Below the pieces are notes generated by a model. It did no database searches, had not been told where the DNA came from, and was given only the letters and a program-made list of their open reading frames with translations. Of a stretch of 64,000 nucleotides of DNA, positions 13,701 to 28,700 are shown one piece after another (the stretch's first letter is position 1; every line of letters begins with the position of its first letter). The position numbers and the translations under genes are program-made. Source of the DNA: Liolophura sinensis (lineage: Eukaryota; Mollusca; Polyplacophora; Chitonida; Chitonidae); the NCBI RefSeq assembly GCF_032854445.1, contig NC_088302.1, forward strand, positions 3,901,338-3,965,337, in the 5' to 3' direction.

Positions 13701-16700
13701 CATGTCAAAGTCTAGAATTTCTCCTTGGTCACCTGTCCACGGTGATACAATGTGTGAGTCAATACTGATGTATATACCTGGCCATGTCAAAGTCTAGAAT
13801 TTCTCCTTGGTCACCTGTCCACTGTGATACAATGTGTGAGTCAATACTGATGTACAGACCTGGCCATGTCAAAGTCTAGAATTTCTCCTTGGTCACCTGT
13901 CCACTGTGATACGATGTGTGAGTCAATACTGATGTACAGACCTGGCCATGTCAAAGTCTAGAATTTCTCCTTGGTCACCTGTCCACTGTGATACGATGTG
14001 TGAGTCAATACTGATGTACAGACCTGGCAATGTCAAAGTCTAGAATTTCTCCTTGGTCACCTGTCCACTGTGATACGATGTGTGAGTCAATACTGATGTA
14101 CAGACCTGGCCATGTCAAAGTTTAGAATTTCTCCTTGGTCACCTGTCCACTGTGATACAATGTGTGAGTCAATACTGATGTACAGACCTGGCCATGTCAA
14201 AGTCTAGAATTTCTCCTTGGTCACCTGTCCACTGTGATACAATGTGTGAGTCAATACTGATGTACAGACCTGGCCATGTCAAAGTCTAGAATTTCTCCTT
14301 GGTCACCTGTCCACTGTGATACAATGTGTGAGTCAATACTGATGTACAGACCTGGCAATGTCAAAGTCTAGAATTTCTCCTTGGTCACCTGTCCACTGTG
14401 ATACGATGTGTGAGTCAATACTGATGTACAGACCTGGCAATGTCAAAGTCTAGAATTTCTCCTTGGTCACCTGTCCACTGTGATACAATGTGTGAGTCAA
14501 TACTGATGTACAGACCTGGCAATGTCAAAGTCTAGAATTTCTCCTTGGTCACCTGTCCACTGTGATACAATGTGTGAGTCAATACTGATGTACAGACCTG
14601 GCAATGTCAAAGTCTAGAATTTCTCCTTGGTCACCTGTCCACTGTGATACAATGTGTGAGTCAATACTGATGTACAGACCTGGCCATGTCAAAGTCTAGA
14701 ATTTCTCCTTGGTGACCTGTCCACGGTGATACAATGTGTGAGTCAATACTGATGTATATACCTGGCCATGTCAAAGTCTAGAATTTCTCCTTGGTCACCT
14801 GTCCACTGTGATACAATGTGTGAGTCAATACTGATGTACAGACCTGGCCATGTCAAAGTCTAGAATTTCTCCTTGGTCACCTGTCCACTGTGATACGATG
14901 TGTGAGTCAATACTGATGTACAGACCTGGCAATGTCAGTCTAGAATTTCTCCTTGGTCACCTGTCCACTGTGATACAATGTGTGAGTCAATACTGATGTA
15001 CAGACCTGGCCATGTCAAAGTCTAGAATTTCTCCTTGGTCACCTGTCCACTGTGATACAATGTGTGAGTTAATACTGATGTACAGACCTGGCCATGTCAA
15101 AGTTTAGAATTTCTCCTTGGTCACCTGTCCACTGTGATACGAGGTGTGAGTCAATACTGATGTACAGACCTGGCAATGTCAGTCTAGAATTTCTCCTTGG
15201 TCACCTGTCCACTGTGATACAATGTGTGAGTCAATACTGATGTACAGACCTGGCCATGTCAAAGTCTAGAATTTCTCCTTGGTCACCTGTCCACTGTGAT
15301 ATAATATGTGAGTCAATACTGATGTACAGACCTGGCCATGTCAAAGTCTAGAATTTCTCCTTGGTCACCTGTCCACTGTGATACAATGTGTGAGTCAATA
15401 CTGATGTACAGACCTGGCAATGTCAGTCTAGAATTTCTCCTTGGTCACCTGTCCACTGTGATACAATGTGTGAGTCAATACTGATGTACAGACCTGGCCA
15501 TGTCAAAGTCTAGAATTTCTCCTTGGTCACCTGTCCACTGTGATACAATGTGTGAGTCAATACTGATGTACAGACCTGGCCATGTCAGTCTAGAATTTCT
15601 CCTTGGTCACCTGTCCACTGTGATACAATGTGTGAGTCAATACTGATGTACAGACCTGGCCATGTCAAAGTCTAGAATTTCTCCTTGGTCACCTGTCCAC
15701 TGTGATACAATGTGTGAGTCAATACTGATGTACAGACCTGGCCATGTCAAAGTCTAGAATTTCTTCTTGGTCACCTGTCCACTGTGATACGATGTGTGAG
15801 TCAATACTGATGTACAGACCTGGCCATGTCAAAGTCTAGAATTTCTCCTTGGTGACCTGTTCACTGTGATACGATGTGTGAGTCAATACTGATGTATAGA
15901 CCTGGCCATGTCAAAGTCTAGAATTTCTCCTTGGTCACCTGTCCACTGTGATACGATGTGTGAGTCAATACTGATGTACAGACCTGGCCATGTCAAAGTC
16001 TAGAATTTCTCTTTGGTCACCTGTCCACTGTGATACGATGTGTGAGTCAATACTGATGTACAGACCTGGCCATGTCAAAGTCTAGAATTTCTCCTTGGTC
16101 ACCTGTCCACTGTGATATGATGTGTGAGTCAATACTGATGTACAGACCTGGCCATGTCAAAGTTTAGAATTTCTCCTTGGTCACCTGTCCACTGTGATAC
16201 AATGTGTGAGTCAATTCTGATGTACAGACCTGGCCATGTCAAAGTCTAGAATTTCTCCTTGGTCACCTGTCCACTGTGATACAATGTGTGAGTCAATACT
16301 GATGTACAGACCTGGCCATGTCAAAGTCTAGAATTTCTCCTTGGTGACCTGTCCACTGTGATACAATGTGTGAGTCAATACTGATGTACAGACCTGGCCA
16401 TGTCAAAGTCTAGAATTTCTCCTTGGTCACCTGTCCACTGTGATACAATGTGTGAGTCAATACTGATGTACAGACCTGGCAATGTCAAAGTCTAGAATTT
16501 CTCCTTGGTCACCTGTCCACTGTGATACAATGTGTGAGTCAATACTGATGTACAGACCTGGCCATGTCAAAGTCTAGAATTTCTCCTTGGTCACCTGTCC
16601 ACTGTGATACAATGTGTGAGTCAATACTGATGTACAGACCTGGCCATGTCAAAGTCTAGAATTTCTCCTTGGTCACCTGTCCACGGTGATACAATGTGTG

Positions 16701-19700
16701 AGTCAATACTGATGTATATACCTGGCCATGTCAAAGTCTAGAATTTCTCCTTGGTCACCTGTCCACTGTGATACAATGTGTGAGTCAATACTGATGTACA
16801 GACCTGGCCATGTCAAAGTCTAGAATTTCTCCTTGGTCACCTGTCCACTGTGATACAATGTGTGAGTCAATACTGATGTACAGACCTGGCAATGTCAGTC
16901 TAGAATTTCTCCTTGGTCACCTGTCCACTGTGATACGATGTGTGAGTCAATACTGATGTACAGACCTGGCCATGTCAAAGTCTAGAATTTCTCCTTGGTC
17001 ACCTGTCCACTGTGATACGATGTGTGAGTCAATACTGATGTACAGACCTGGCCATGTCAAAGTCTAGAATTTCTCCTTGGTCACCTGTCCACTGTGATAC
17101 AATGTGTGAGTCAATACTGATGTACAGACCTGGCCATGTCAAAGTCTAGAATTTCTCCTTGGTCACCTGTCCACTGTGATACAATGTGTGAGTCAATACT
17201 GATGTACAGACCTGGCCATGTCAAAGTCTAGAATTTCTCCTTGGTCACCTGTCCACTGTGATACAATGTGTGAGTCAATACTGATGTACAGACCTGGCCA
17301 TGTCAAAGTCTAGAATTTCTTCTTGGTCACCTGTCCACTGTGATACGATGTGTGAGTCAATACTGATGTACAGACCTGGCCATGTCAAAGTCTAGAATTT
17401 CTCCTTGGTGACCTGTTTACTGTGATACGATGTGTGAGTCAATACTGATGTATAGACCTGGCCATGTCAAAGTTTAGAATTTCTCCTTGGTCACCTGTCC
17501 ACTGTGATACAATGTGTGTGTCAATACTGATGTACAGACCTGGCCATGTCAAAGTTTAGAATTTCTCCTTGGTCACCTGTCCACTGTGATACAATGTGTG
17601 AGTCAATACTGATGTACAGACCTGGCCATGTCAAAGTCTAGAATTTCTCCTTGGTCACCTGTCCACTGTGATACAATGTGTGAGTTAATACTGATGTACA
17701 GACCTGGCAATGTCAAAGTCTAAAATTTCTCCTTGGTGGCCTGTCCACTGAGACACAATGTTGCCTGTTCTCGCATCCCACAACCTGAGAACTCTGTCCA
17801 GACTGGCTGTGTAAATCATGGAGGTGGCAGAGTCCCAGCGCAGTTTCACAATACCGGCCTGAAAAAATGTAATTTTTTAAATTTGTTTTTGTTATACTTG
17901 ACTAACTTTTTCACCGACACATTCAGATTTACATGTTGCTCCATCACAGATCTTCATAACTACTCCTATTCTGTATTCATTGAATGATATTGCCTACCAG
18001 CACTGAATGATATTGCCTACCAGCACTGAATGATATTGCCTACCAGCACTGAATGATATTGCCTACCAGCACTGAATGATATTGCCTACCAGCACTGAAT
18101 GCAAAGACAATAAATCATGTGAACTGGAAGGCGAAATTACCATTAGTTCATTTCTAAGATTTCGATAATACAATTTTGAGTTTATTTTGTGCTAAATTAA
18201 GTTTTTTTAAAAATGTTACTACCTACGAACAAAAGTAAGAATGGAATAGCAAATGATTCTCCACATAAATGTATGTGTATGCTAGTTTAAGCCACCGGCA
18301 TATTTGACATGCAATAAAGACTGAAACGTCATCCTGACCTTAGCTTGAAATGTTTTTCACGCAACCTATAACTACTTGCATCTTAAAGTGCAAACTTAAG
18401 CCAAAAAGGGAAGAATAGGAAACACAAAAACTACCTCTCATACAAATATACATTCACTAATCATTGGTAATTCACACATATTCAAGTGCGTACATTTTCC
18501 CAACATGTATATCCACTAATCATTGGTAATTCACACATATTCAAGTGCGTACATTTTCCCCACATGTATATCCACTAATCATTGGTAATTCACACATATT
18601 TAGGTGCGTACATTTTCCCCACAGGTAATTTTAACAGGGATCATTTCAATTTATTTATTTATTTATTTGATTGGTGTTTTACGCCGTACTCAAGAATATT
18701 TCACTTATACGACGGCGGCCAGCATTATGGTGGGTGGAAACCGGGCAGAGCCCGGGGGAAACCCACGACCATCCGCAGGTTGCTGGCAGACTTTCCCACT
18801 TATGGCCGGAGAGGAAGCCAGCATGAGCTGGACTTGAACTCACAGCGACCGCATTGGTGAGAGGCTCCTGGGTCATTACGCTGCGCTATAGCGCGCTAAC
18901 CGACTAAGCCATGGAGGCCCCTGGGATCATTTCAAGCTTTTACCACAATGTTACTGACCAGAAGTGATATGGGAACACTTTGCTGCTATGTTTCAGGAGG
19001 AATCCAGAATCCTTTACCCCATCCATTCACCTTACGCACAATGTATAAGACAATGCCCCTAAGCATGTATCAAGCCCACAGCAGTTTTAGTTTATATTAA
19101 TCTTGTTAGGTGATGAAGAACAACATTCTACCTCATGTGGACAAGTATGTCGCAACACTTGTGTAGGAACATCCCAGACACACAGTGATCCAGAGAGAGA
19201 GCCTGTGGCGACCAGAGGCTGACTGAAACAAAGCCAAGGTATAAACAAACATGTACACACTTGTGTAGGAACATCCCAGATACACACTGATCCACAGAGA
19301 GAGCCTGTAGCGACCAGAGGCTGACTGAAACAAAGCCAACATGTACACACATTTGTAGGAGCACCCCAGACAGACACTGATCCCCAGAGAGAACCTGTGG
19401 CGACCAGAGACTGACTGAAACAAAGCCAAGGTATAAACAAACATGTACACACTTGTGTAGGAACATCCCAGACACACAGTGATCCAGAGAGAGAGCCTGT
19501 GGCGACCAGAGGCTGACTGAAACAAAGCCAAGGTATAAACAAACATGTACACACTTGTGTAGGAACATCCCAGACACACAAGAGATCCAGAGAGAGAGCC
19601 TGTGGCGACCAGAGGCTGACTGAAACAAAGCCAACATGTACACACTTGTGTAGGAACATCCCAGACACACAGTGATCCAGAGAGAGAACCTGTGGTGACC

Positions 19701-22700
19701 AGAGGCTGACTGAAACAAAGCCAAGGTATAAACAAACATGTACACACTTGTGTAGGAACATCCCAGACACACAGAGATCCAGAGAGAGAGCCTGTGGCGA
19801 CCAGAGGCTGACTGAAACAAACCCAAAGTATAAACAAACATATACTAGCTTGTGTAGGAACATTCCAGATACACATTGATCCAGAGAGAGAACCTGTGGC
19901 GACCAGAGGCTGACTGAAATAAAGCCAACATGTACACACTTGTGTAGGAGCATCTCAGATACACACTGATCCACAGAGAGAACCTGTGGCGACCAGGGAC
20001 TGACTGAAACAAACCCAAGGTATAAACAAACATATACAAACTTGTGTAGGAGCATCCCACACACACACTGATCTACAGAGACAACCTATGGCAATATTCA
20101 CACTTGTGTAGAAGCATCCCACACACACACTGATCTACAACCTATGGCGATATTCACACTTGTGTAGAAGCATCTATTCACACTTGTGTAGAAGCATCCC
20201 ACACACACACTGATCTACAACCTATGGCGATATTCACACTTGTGTAGAAGCATCTATTCACACTTGTGTAGAAGCATCCCACACACACACTGATCTACAA
20301 CCTATGGCGATATTCACACTTGTGTAGAAGCATCCCACACACACACTGATCTACAACCTATGGCGATATTCACACTTGTGTAGAAGCATCCCACACACAC
20401 ACTGATCTACAACCTATGGCGATATTCACACTTGTGTAGAAGCATCCCACACACACACTGATCTACAACCTATGGCGATATTCACACTTGTGTAGGAGCA
20501 TCCCACACACACACTGATCTACAACCTATGGCGATATTCACACTTGTGTAGAAGCATCCCACACACACACTGATCTACAACCTATGGCGATATTCACACT
20601 TGTGTAGGAGCATCCCACACACACATTGATCTCCAACCTATGGCGATATTCACACTTGTGTAGAAGCATCCCACACACACACTGATCTACAACCTATGGC
20701 GATATTCACACTTGTGTAGAAGCATCCCACACACACAATGATCTACAACCTATGGCGATATTCACACTTGTGTAGAAGCATCCCACACACACACTGATCT
20801 ACAACCTATGGCAATATTCACACTTGTGTAGGAGCATCCCACACACACACTGATCTACAACCTATGGCGATATTCACACTTGTGTAGAAGCATCCCACAC
20901 ACACACTGATCTACAACCTATGGCGATATTCACACTTGTGTTGAAGCATCCCACACACACACTGATCTACAACCTATGGCGATATTCACACTTGTGTAGA
21001 AGCATCCCACACACACACTGATCTACAACCTATGGCGATATTCACACTTGTGTAGAAGCATCCCACACACACACTGATCTACAACCTATGGCGATATTCA
21101 CACTTGTGTAGAAGCATCCCACACACACACTGATCTACAACCTATGGCGATATTCACACTTGTGTAGAAGCATCCCACACACACACTGATCTACAACCTA
21201 TGGCGATATTCACACTTGTGTAGAAGCATCCCACACACACACTGATCTACAACCTATGGCGATATTCACACTTGTGTAGAAGCATCCCACACACACACTG
21301 ATCTACAACCTATGGCGATATTCACACTTGTGTAGAAGCATCCCACACACACACTGATCTACAACCTATGGCGATATTCACACTTGTGTAGGAGCATCCC
21401 ACACACACACTGATCTACAACCTATGGCGATATTCACACTTGTGTAGAAGCATCCCACACACACACTGATCTACAACCTATGGCGATATTCACACTTGTG
21501 TTGAAGCATCCCACACACACACTGATCTACAACCTATGGCGATATTCACACTTGTGTAGAAGCATCCCACACACACACTGATCTACAACCTATGGCAATA
21601 TTCACACTTGTGTAGAAGCATCCCACACACACACTGATCTACAACCTATGGCAATATTCACACTTGTGTAGAAGCATCCCACACACACACTGATCTACAA
21701 CCTATGGCGATATTCACACTTGTGTAGAAGCATCCCACACACACACTGATCTACAACCTATGGCGATATTCACACTTGTGTTGAAGCATCCCACACACAC
21801 ACTGATCTACAACCTATGGCGATATTCACACTTGTGTAGAAGCATCCCACACACACACTGATCTACAACCTATGGCGATATTCACACTTGTGTAGAAGCA
21901 TCCCACACACACACTGATCAACAACCTATGGCGATATTCACACTTGTGTAGAAGCATCCCACACACACACTGATCTACAACCTATGGCAATATTCACACT
22001 TGTGTAGAAGCATCCCACACACACACTGATCAACAACCTATGGCGATATTCACACTTGTGTAGAAGCATCCCACACACACACTGATCTACAACCTATGGC
22101 GATATTCACACTTGTGTAGAAGCATCCCACACACACACACTGATCTACAACCTATGGCGATATTCACACTTGTGTAGAAGCATCCCACACACACACACTG
22201 ATCTACAACCTATGGCGATATTCACACTTGTGTAGAAGCATCCCACACACACACTGATCTACAACCTATGGCGATATTCACACTTGTGTAGAAGCATCCC
22301 ACACACACACTGATCTACAACCTATGGCGATATTCACACTTGTGTAGAAGCATCCCACACACACACACTGATCTACAACCTATGGCGATATTCACACTTG
22401 TGTAGAAGCATCCCACACACACGCTGATCTACAACCTGTGGCGATATTCACACTTGTGTAGAAGCATCCCACACACACACTGATCTACAACCTATGGCGA
22501 TATTCACACTTGTGTAGAAGCATATTCACACTTGTGTAGAAGCATCCCACACACACACTGATCTACAACCTATGGTGATATTCACACTTGTGTAGACCAT
22601 ATTAACACTTGTGTAGAAGCATATTCACACTTGTGTAGAAGTATATTCACACTTGTGTAGAAGCATATTCACACTTGTGTAGACCATATTCACACTTGTG

Positions 22701-25700
22701 TAGGAGCATATTCACACTTGTGTAGAAGCATATTCACACTTGTGTAGAAGCATATTCACACCTGTGTAGAAGCATATTCACACTTGTGTAGAAGCATATT
22801 CACACTTGTGTAGGAGCATATTCACACTTGTGTAGAAGCATATTCACACTTGTGTAGAAGCATATTCACACTTGTGTAGAAGCATATTCACACTTGTGTA
22901 GGAGCATATTCACACTTGTGTAGAAGCATATTCACACTTGTGTAGAAGCATATTCACACTTGTGTAGAAGCATATTCACACTTGTGTAGAAGCATATTCA
23001 CACTTGTGTAGAAGCATATTCACACTTGTGTAGGAGCATCCCACACTCCAGTTTATATCGCATCAAAATTCATCAACGTCCAGTAAATCATCTGCCCTAG
23101 ATCATAACTCCTATAACGCACTTGATTTTCAGACCAGGAATTTTCAGGTTTTGTATGGCTTGTTTTTGTCAATGTTGTATACCAGTACTTGGAAAGTGTA
23201 AATAGAGCAAAAAACTGAGTATTTTTGCCTCACGTTTGACTGAAGCCCACTGTCTCCACACAGTCAGTCTCTAGACTGGCTGGCTTTCCACACTGGAAGG
23301 TTGCCAACACCTGAAACATCAGACACAAAGAAAGAGAATCATGTAGTCATTCAATATTTTCATTTACAAAATTCAAAAGTAAATTAATAAGTAATTCAAA
23401 TGTGTCATACCTTATGTCTGAAACGACTTTAGCTAGGTAATTTAAGTCATGTGACAACACGATTATTGAGAAAAATCTATGAAAAACATCCACAAGAAGA
23501 TACTTGTCAGTGATTATAAATGGTTATCCTGGGAAAAGTCCGCCACTGACAAATTAGGTATCATGTTTGACTTCAGACCTCACTTATCAGGATGTAGCTT
23601 TATGTCATTTACAGTTCAGGTTAGATCTGGATTCAGCCATGATGCATATACCACGAAGGTTTGGTGTACAAAAGCCTTATACCTGACCGCTTTTATTTCA
23701 ATGAAAACTTCCTGAATGGGTTTGTTAAACCCTCTATTAAACAAATAACCTAGAATCACCTCACTCTCTTACCTGTACAGATAATGTATCATTTCTGATA
23801 AACCAGAATGTGACAGTTATGTGTACATAATGTCAGAGATGTGTCAGAAGCAAGTCAAAGAGATGTAACAAGAGCCCAAGGGCTGAGAAATGGGTCTACT
23901 GTTTTTCTACTTTCATATTATTTTTCTTATAACTAATGACCAATTGTCTTCTAGTACAATTCATTGGTCTTTGCCACTCACAAAGAGCCTATCAGTTATT
24001 CTGTCTGTAACGGAGGACCTAGCCTCACCTCATTATGGCACGACGTGAAGGAGAATTCATTGCACCAAAACATCATATTACAATATACTGCAAGATTGTA
24101 GATATTTTCCCAAAATTTTTTTGCAATTAAATCATTACCATTTCTTTTTGTTCGGTTAGTGTGAGCATGAAAATCTTTATTTGTAAGTGGCAACAGATCA
24201 AGGCAACACATCGTAATGCAATACATGTTTTGGCCCTCACACTGTATAGTCGTATCTCAACAGTACACATACAGGCAATGACACATAAAATATATGTACA
24301 ATCTGTCAACCTTTTTTTTTTTTTTTATCTTTTCAGAATTATGTGCAAATGTTCATCACATAAAGCCAATGTAATTAAAAGTTCATTCCTCAATTTAACA
24401 GATGAATTTTTCAATGGAGCATGAAAAACTTTGTATAATAAGTTTGTTGGCATTCACGCAGTTAGAAAGATCAACTATTGGGCAGTAACCCACAGGATTA
24501 AGCAGTGTTACAGATAATTTTCAGAGGTAGTGCAGCACTCCCTACTTTTCCAACAGAGGGAGTATTGGGTAAGCCTACTGCGGTACGCATTATTTGAAAA
24601 TACTCAACATTTCACTATTTTGGGTCCCCTGCAATACATCTGGAAAGTGTGAAGTTGATTGAGAGAAGAGGGGTGAGAAAATCGAAATACACACATGTGC
24701 ATACAGGGATAGGTCTAAATAGACCTACCAGTCATAGAATGTTGTAGTTATACACAGGACTACAAGTATATGTACGTACATGTCGACTGCCCAGAATTAC
24801 GACTTGTCATAACATTCTAGAATAAATTAATTATTTCAGCTCTTCCTCACGAGGTATGAATCTGAATGATTGGGCTACATTTATTTGGTGTATTCCGCTA
24901 ACGCCTACGGTTTCACACCTTCCGCTGATCCGGGTATTAGTAAAAGCGGCTAACACAAAGGAAATGGGGATAATCCGTTTAACCCTGGTGAGGTAGGCGA
25001 TGAGGGAAATTCTGTCAGTAATACAAGAAATTCTGCCGGGAAGTTGAGTGAACAGTGCTCCTATTCGGACACTTGACCAGAATATATAAATAGGTCGTCA
25101 TTCACAGCTGTGAAATCAGCCCCATATGAACAATGAAACAGAATCCTTCCATCTATTTCCAAAACCCTTGATGACGTGGACCTCCATGGAACCTGGACAG
25201 AAACAAAACCTTGGAATCCTTTTCTTCTGGCAAATGATGGCATAGATGACTGGATAGTTCTGTTGGGTACAGCCAGCAATCTTCAGCATCTATGCTCAGC
25301 AGATAAGATATTCTGCGATGGGACCTAGCTGAAGATGTTTGGCTTCAAGCTCTGGCAGAGATTCTCCAAACACTGCCACAGCTCGACTCTTTGCAGACTA
25401 TGTCACTGAAACTTGGATAGTGGATCAAGAGACATGGAACCACTATGGCACAAAGGGACCAAGCACTACAAACCATTTGGAGGTCTGGCATTGAAAGCTA
25501 AACTTGGATAGAGGGAGCCTTCGATCAAGAGACATGGAACCACTATAACACAAAGGGACCAAGCACTACAAACCATTTGGAGGTCTGGCATTGAAAGCTA
25601 AACTTGGATAGAGGGAGCCTTCGATCAAGAGACATGGAACCACTATGACACAAAGGGACCAAGCACTACAAACCATTTGGAGGTCTGGCATTGAAGGCTA

Positions 25701-28700
25701 AATCCCTTGGTGAAGAAAGTCCATCCTAACATTTCTGAGTTCATCATCTTTATCAAGACAGAACAAGCCGCAAATGACGTGAAGATCTGCAACTTGAAGG
25801 CGGGCCAGCTCCTCCTCTTAACAGACGCAAATATAGAAAACTGTATGCCAGATTGACAGACCTTAAAATGAAATTTGTTCAGCAAATGATTGATGTAATG
25901 TGATATGCTGAATGGGTATCACACCTTCTTGCTATATAAATATGTATTCAATATCATCTGCTAAATATTACTGTATTGTTTGTGTATATTCAGTCACATT
26001 GTCTAAAATGTTGCTTATTTAAAAAAATAAATAAACAGCACTGAAATTTATTCAATTTGTTTTGCACATTGACATACTAGATATGTCTATCAATCTCCAG
26101 CCACTGTAGACTTACACCCTCCCCCTCAGTAACCGCATGCGGCGATAATCCAAGTTAATCATACCAGCTTATAACACTTCGGGGGTTGTTAGCCGAATAA
26201 ACCCATTTATTTATTACACATCAGCCTGTAGGCCTCCTGGGTGTATTCCAATAATTGGCTGACAATTTTACTTTTTCATTTTGTTTTGATAGCATGGGCT
26301 GCAGTATTATTTCATTCTATGGCAATCTGCCTCATGCGACTTGTAATTAATATTTACCATACATTAACAACTGCTGTTATGCTAAATCCAAATGTAGGCC
26401 TACATTAGAAGACAAAAATTTATTATTTGTGCGTTATTTATTGGCAGTATATAGAAGAAACCTAAAGTGTTTCTGATGTTCTTGTGATCATGGTATTTCA
26501 TTGCATTAGCTTCTCTCCTCAGAAATCACCGATACATGTAAACGTTGAAAACTGGACCCTCGATGACATTTTCACGTCGCACAAATAACTGACGATTGGT
26601 GTAGAATTAAAACCATACACTGGGTGCGATATTAAGATGATGTAATGCAGTACAGTAGCAGAACTTGCTGTATGGTAACCCAAATGACAATTTTTTTTAG
26701 CCCTTGTTACATCTTCTTCATAGCAAAAACTCTATGTCACAAATACAAATATCACAGTAGTCATTCTCCATGACTGCGAGTAGTGGAACATGAGCCTTTG
26801 CTGTAACACCCATAAAAAAGCCTTCCTTCAAAACCAGTGTTTCATGCACACCTTTCCTGTTTCCGTGTTGGTGAGTTTTGCTGTGCTGTCTGCTGATCCT
26901 GTCACCACTATAGTGTTGTCATGGTGACAATCCATGGCAACCACATCAGCAGTATGGCCGTCATGACCTGCAATAAAGATATGCCTGTAGATATGTGATT
27001 ACATTCTTTCTTGACCACTTGTGAGGCACTTACCGGGCACCTCTACAAGTGCTTTGTAGATTGTACCTGATTCTCAAATTCTCAAACAGTGGGTCATGGG
27101 CTGGACATGGATTTAGTATGATTAAGTACAGAAAAACGGGCTGACAAGCAAACAGAAAATATCAGACACCAAATGTCACTCTGTACTAACTTACATCATA
27201 CATAATTTACATGTAAAATTATTAATTAAAAACAAATAACAAGCGATAAACACTCACCTGTAACAGAGTGTAAACATGTGGTTGTTCGCAAGTCCCAGAC
27301 TTTGACAGTGCCATCTGCATGGCCAGTGCACGCTCGCTTACCTGAGATATAACGTAGAACAAACATTTACAAAAACACACTGCAATACTACAGGGAAACA
27401 ACCTAACAAAAACAAATGTTCAGTTTGCTGCCCCACCTGATGATGAGAGAGGTCTCTTCTGAGGGCTTCTTTCTCATCATGCACAAAGTGTTCTTCATTG
27501 TTCTGTCCATCATTAATATTGTGACACCTATCCATACTGGTATGGGCTACTGTTTAACCACACTGAATCTCATAAATCAGAAATGTGTGCTCAGCTATTT
27601 CTGCACGCAAAATCCATGTATCCTACACACAGAGAATCACAAGTGTCAGCGGGGCGATCTGTAAAGTGACAAACCATGTCATACACAAATGCCTGAAGTA
27701 TCTAGGTATCTGTTAACACAAGGACAGGATTGTTTGTCTTTTTTCTTTCTTCCTCTGTTTTTTACCTTTATAACTGTAAATTATTACCAGTTTATATAAT
27801 TATAAAATTTGATTTACATACTCCGATAACAAGATATCAAGAAGAAAACTTCAACATTTGGATTTACATGGAATCTATCCTGCATGATAAAATTTACCCT
27901 GCTGAGGTAGGCGGTGAGCGAAATTTAAGCATAGGGCATTTTGGGGAAAAGACATTTATGCACCCTCTTAAATCATGTCAATGCAGACACCTGCATAAAC
28001 CAGAAATAAGGGAAAGCCAACCATCAGGTAAGAAACGCCCACATCCCACTGTTGACCCATGACCCTGAAACGTTTTACAGTCACCGCTGGGTATTTTCCA
28101 CATCCACGTATCTCCGTCTGAAGTCCCCACCAGTAATACATGCGCCATCGGGTGCCACTCCAGCCACTGAAACAGAGATGCCCATTAAATAACCACTTGA
28201 ACTCATAAACAATTACGAGAATCTCTCAGAGAATAATTTTACAGTGTCTGCTCTCCGCAATGTTTGTTTTCTAGATTCCACAGCAAGATTTCAGTGGTGC
28301 TAATGATTGTTGCCAATCAAAGCTATCCACCCCAGAGTTTTTGCAGATGTGACCCATGACAACCTTCCATTTCATCATCCATTCTGGGGTGAATCTGAGT
28401 TGAACCGCAGTGGTCTCAGAACAAACTAGTTACTAGATTACTAAACTACCAGGCAAAAGAAAGGTTTCACCCACTTCTTGAGCCCATAAAACAAAAACAA
28501 AGGCAGATATAAGAATTAAGAAGATTGGTTTATAAACAGGAATCATTGTGAAATATTCTCTCAAAAAGGCTTTAAAATACTGGCATTCAATTGGCCACAA
28601 AACACAATGAAAGAGACAAGGGGTCAGAAGAAAAAATTACACAAATGTAAAGTTAACTGGCAAGTGCATGTAAAGTCACAGTATCCACAGAAATGAAGGA

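Noticed and set aside
7076..17703. CRISPR-like array of regular repeats
   Set aside because: The units are contiguous with no unique spacers, in a spliced eukaryotic gene, and derive from AAMP exon 11.
19087..20064. 325-codon minus-strand ORF (and the 237- and 268-codon ORFs in other frames)
   Set aside because: All three frames of the 102-bp repeat stay open, giving repetitive peptides. Only the 19132-19222 segment is real coding sequence, in a frame set by AAMP.
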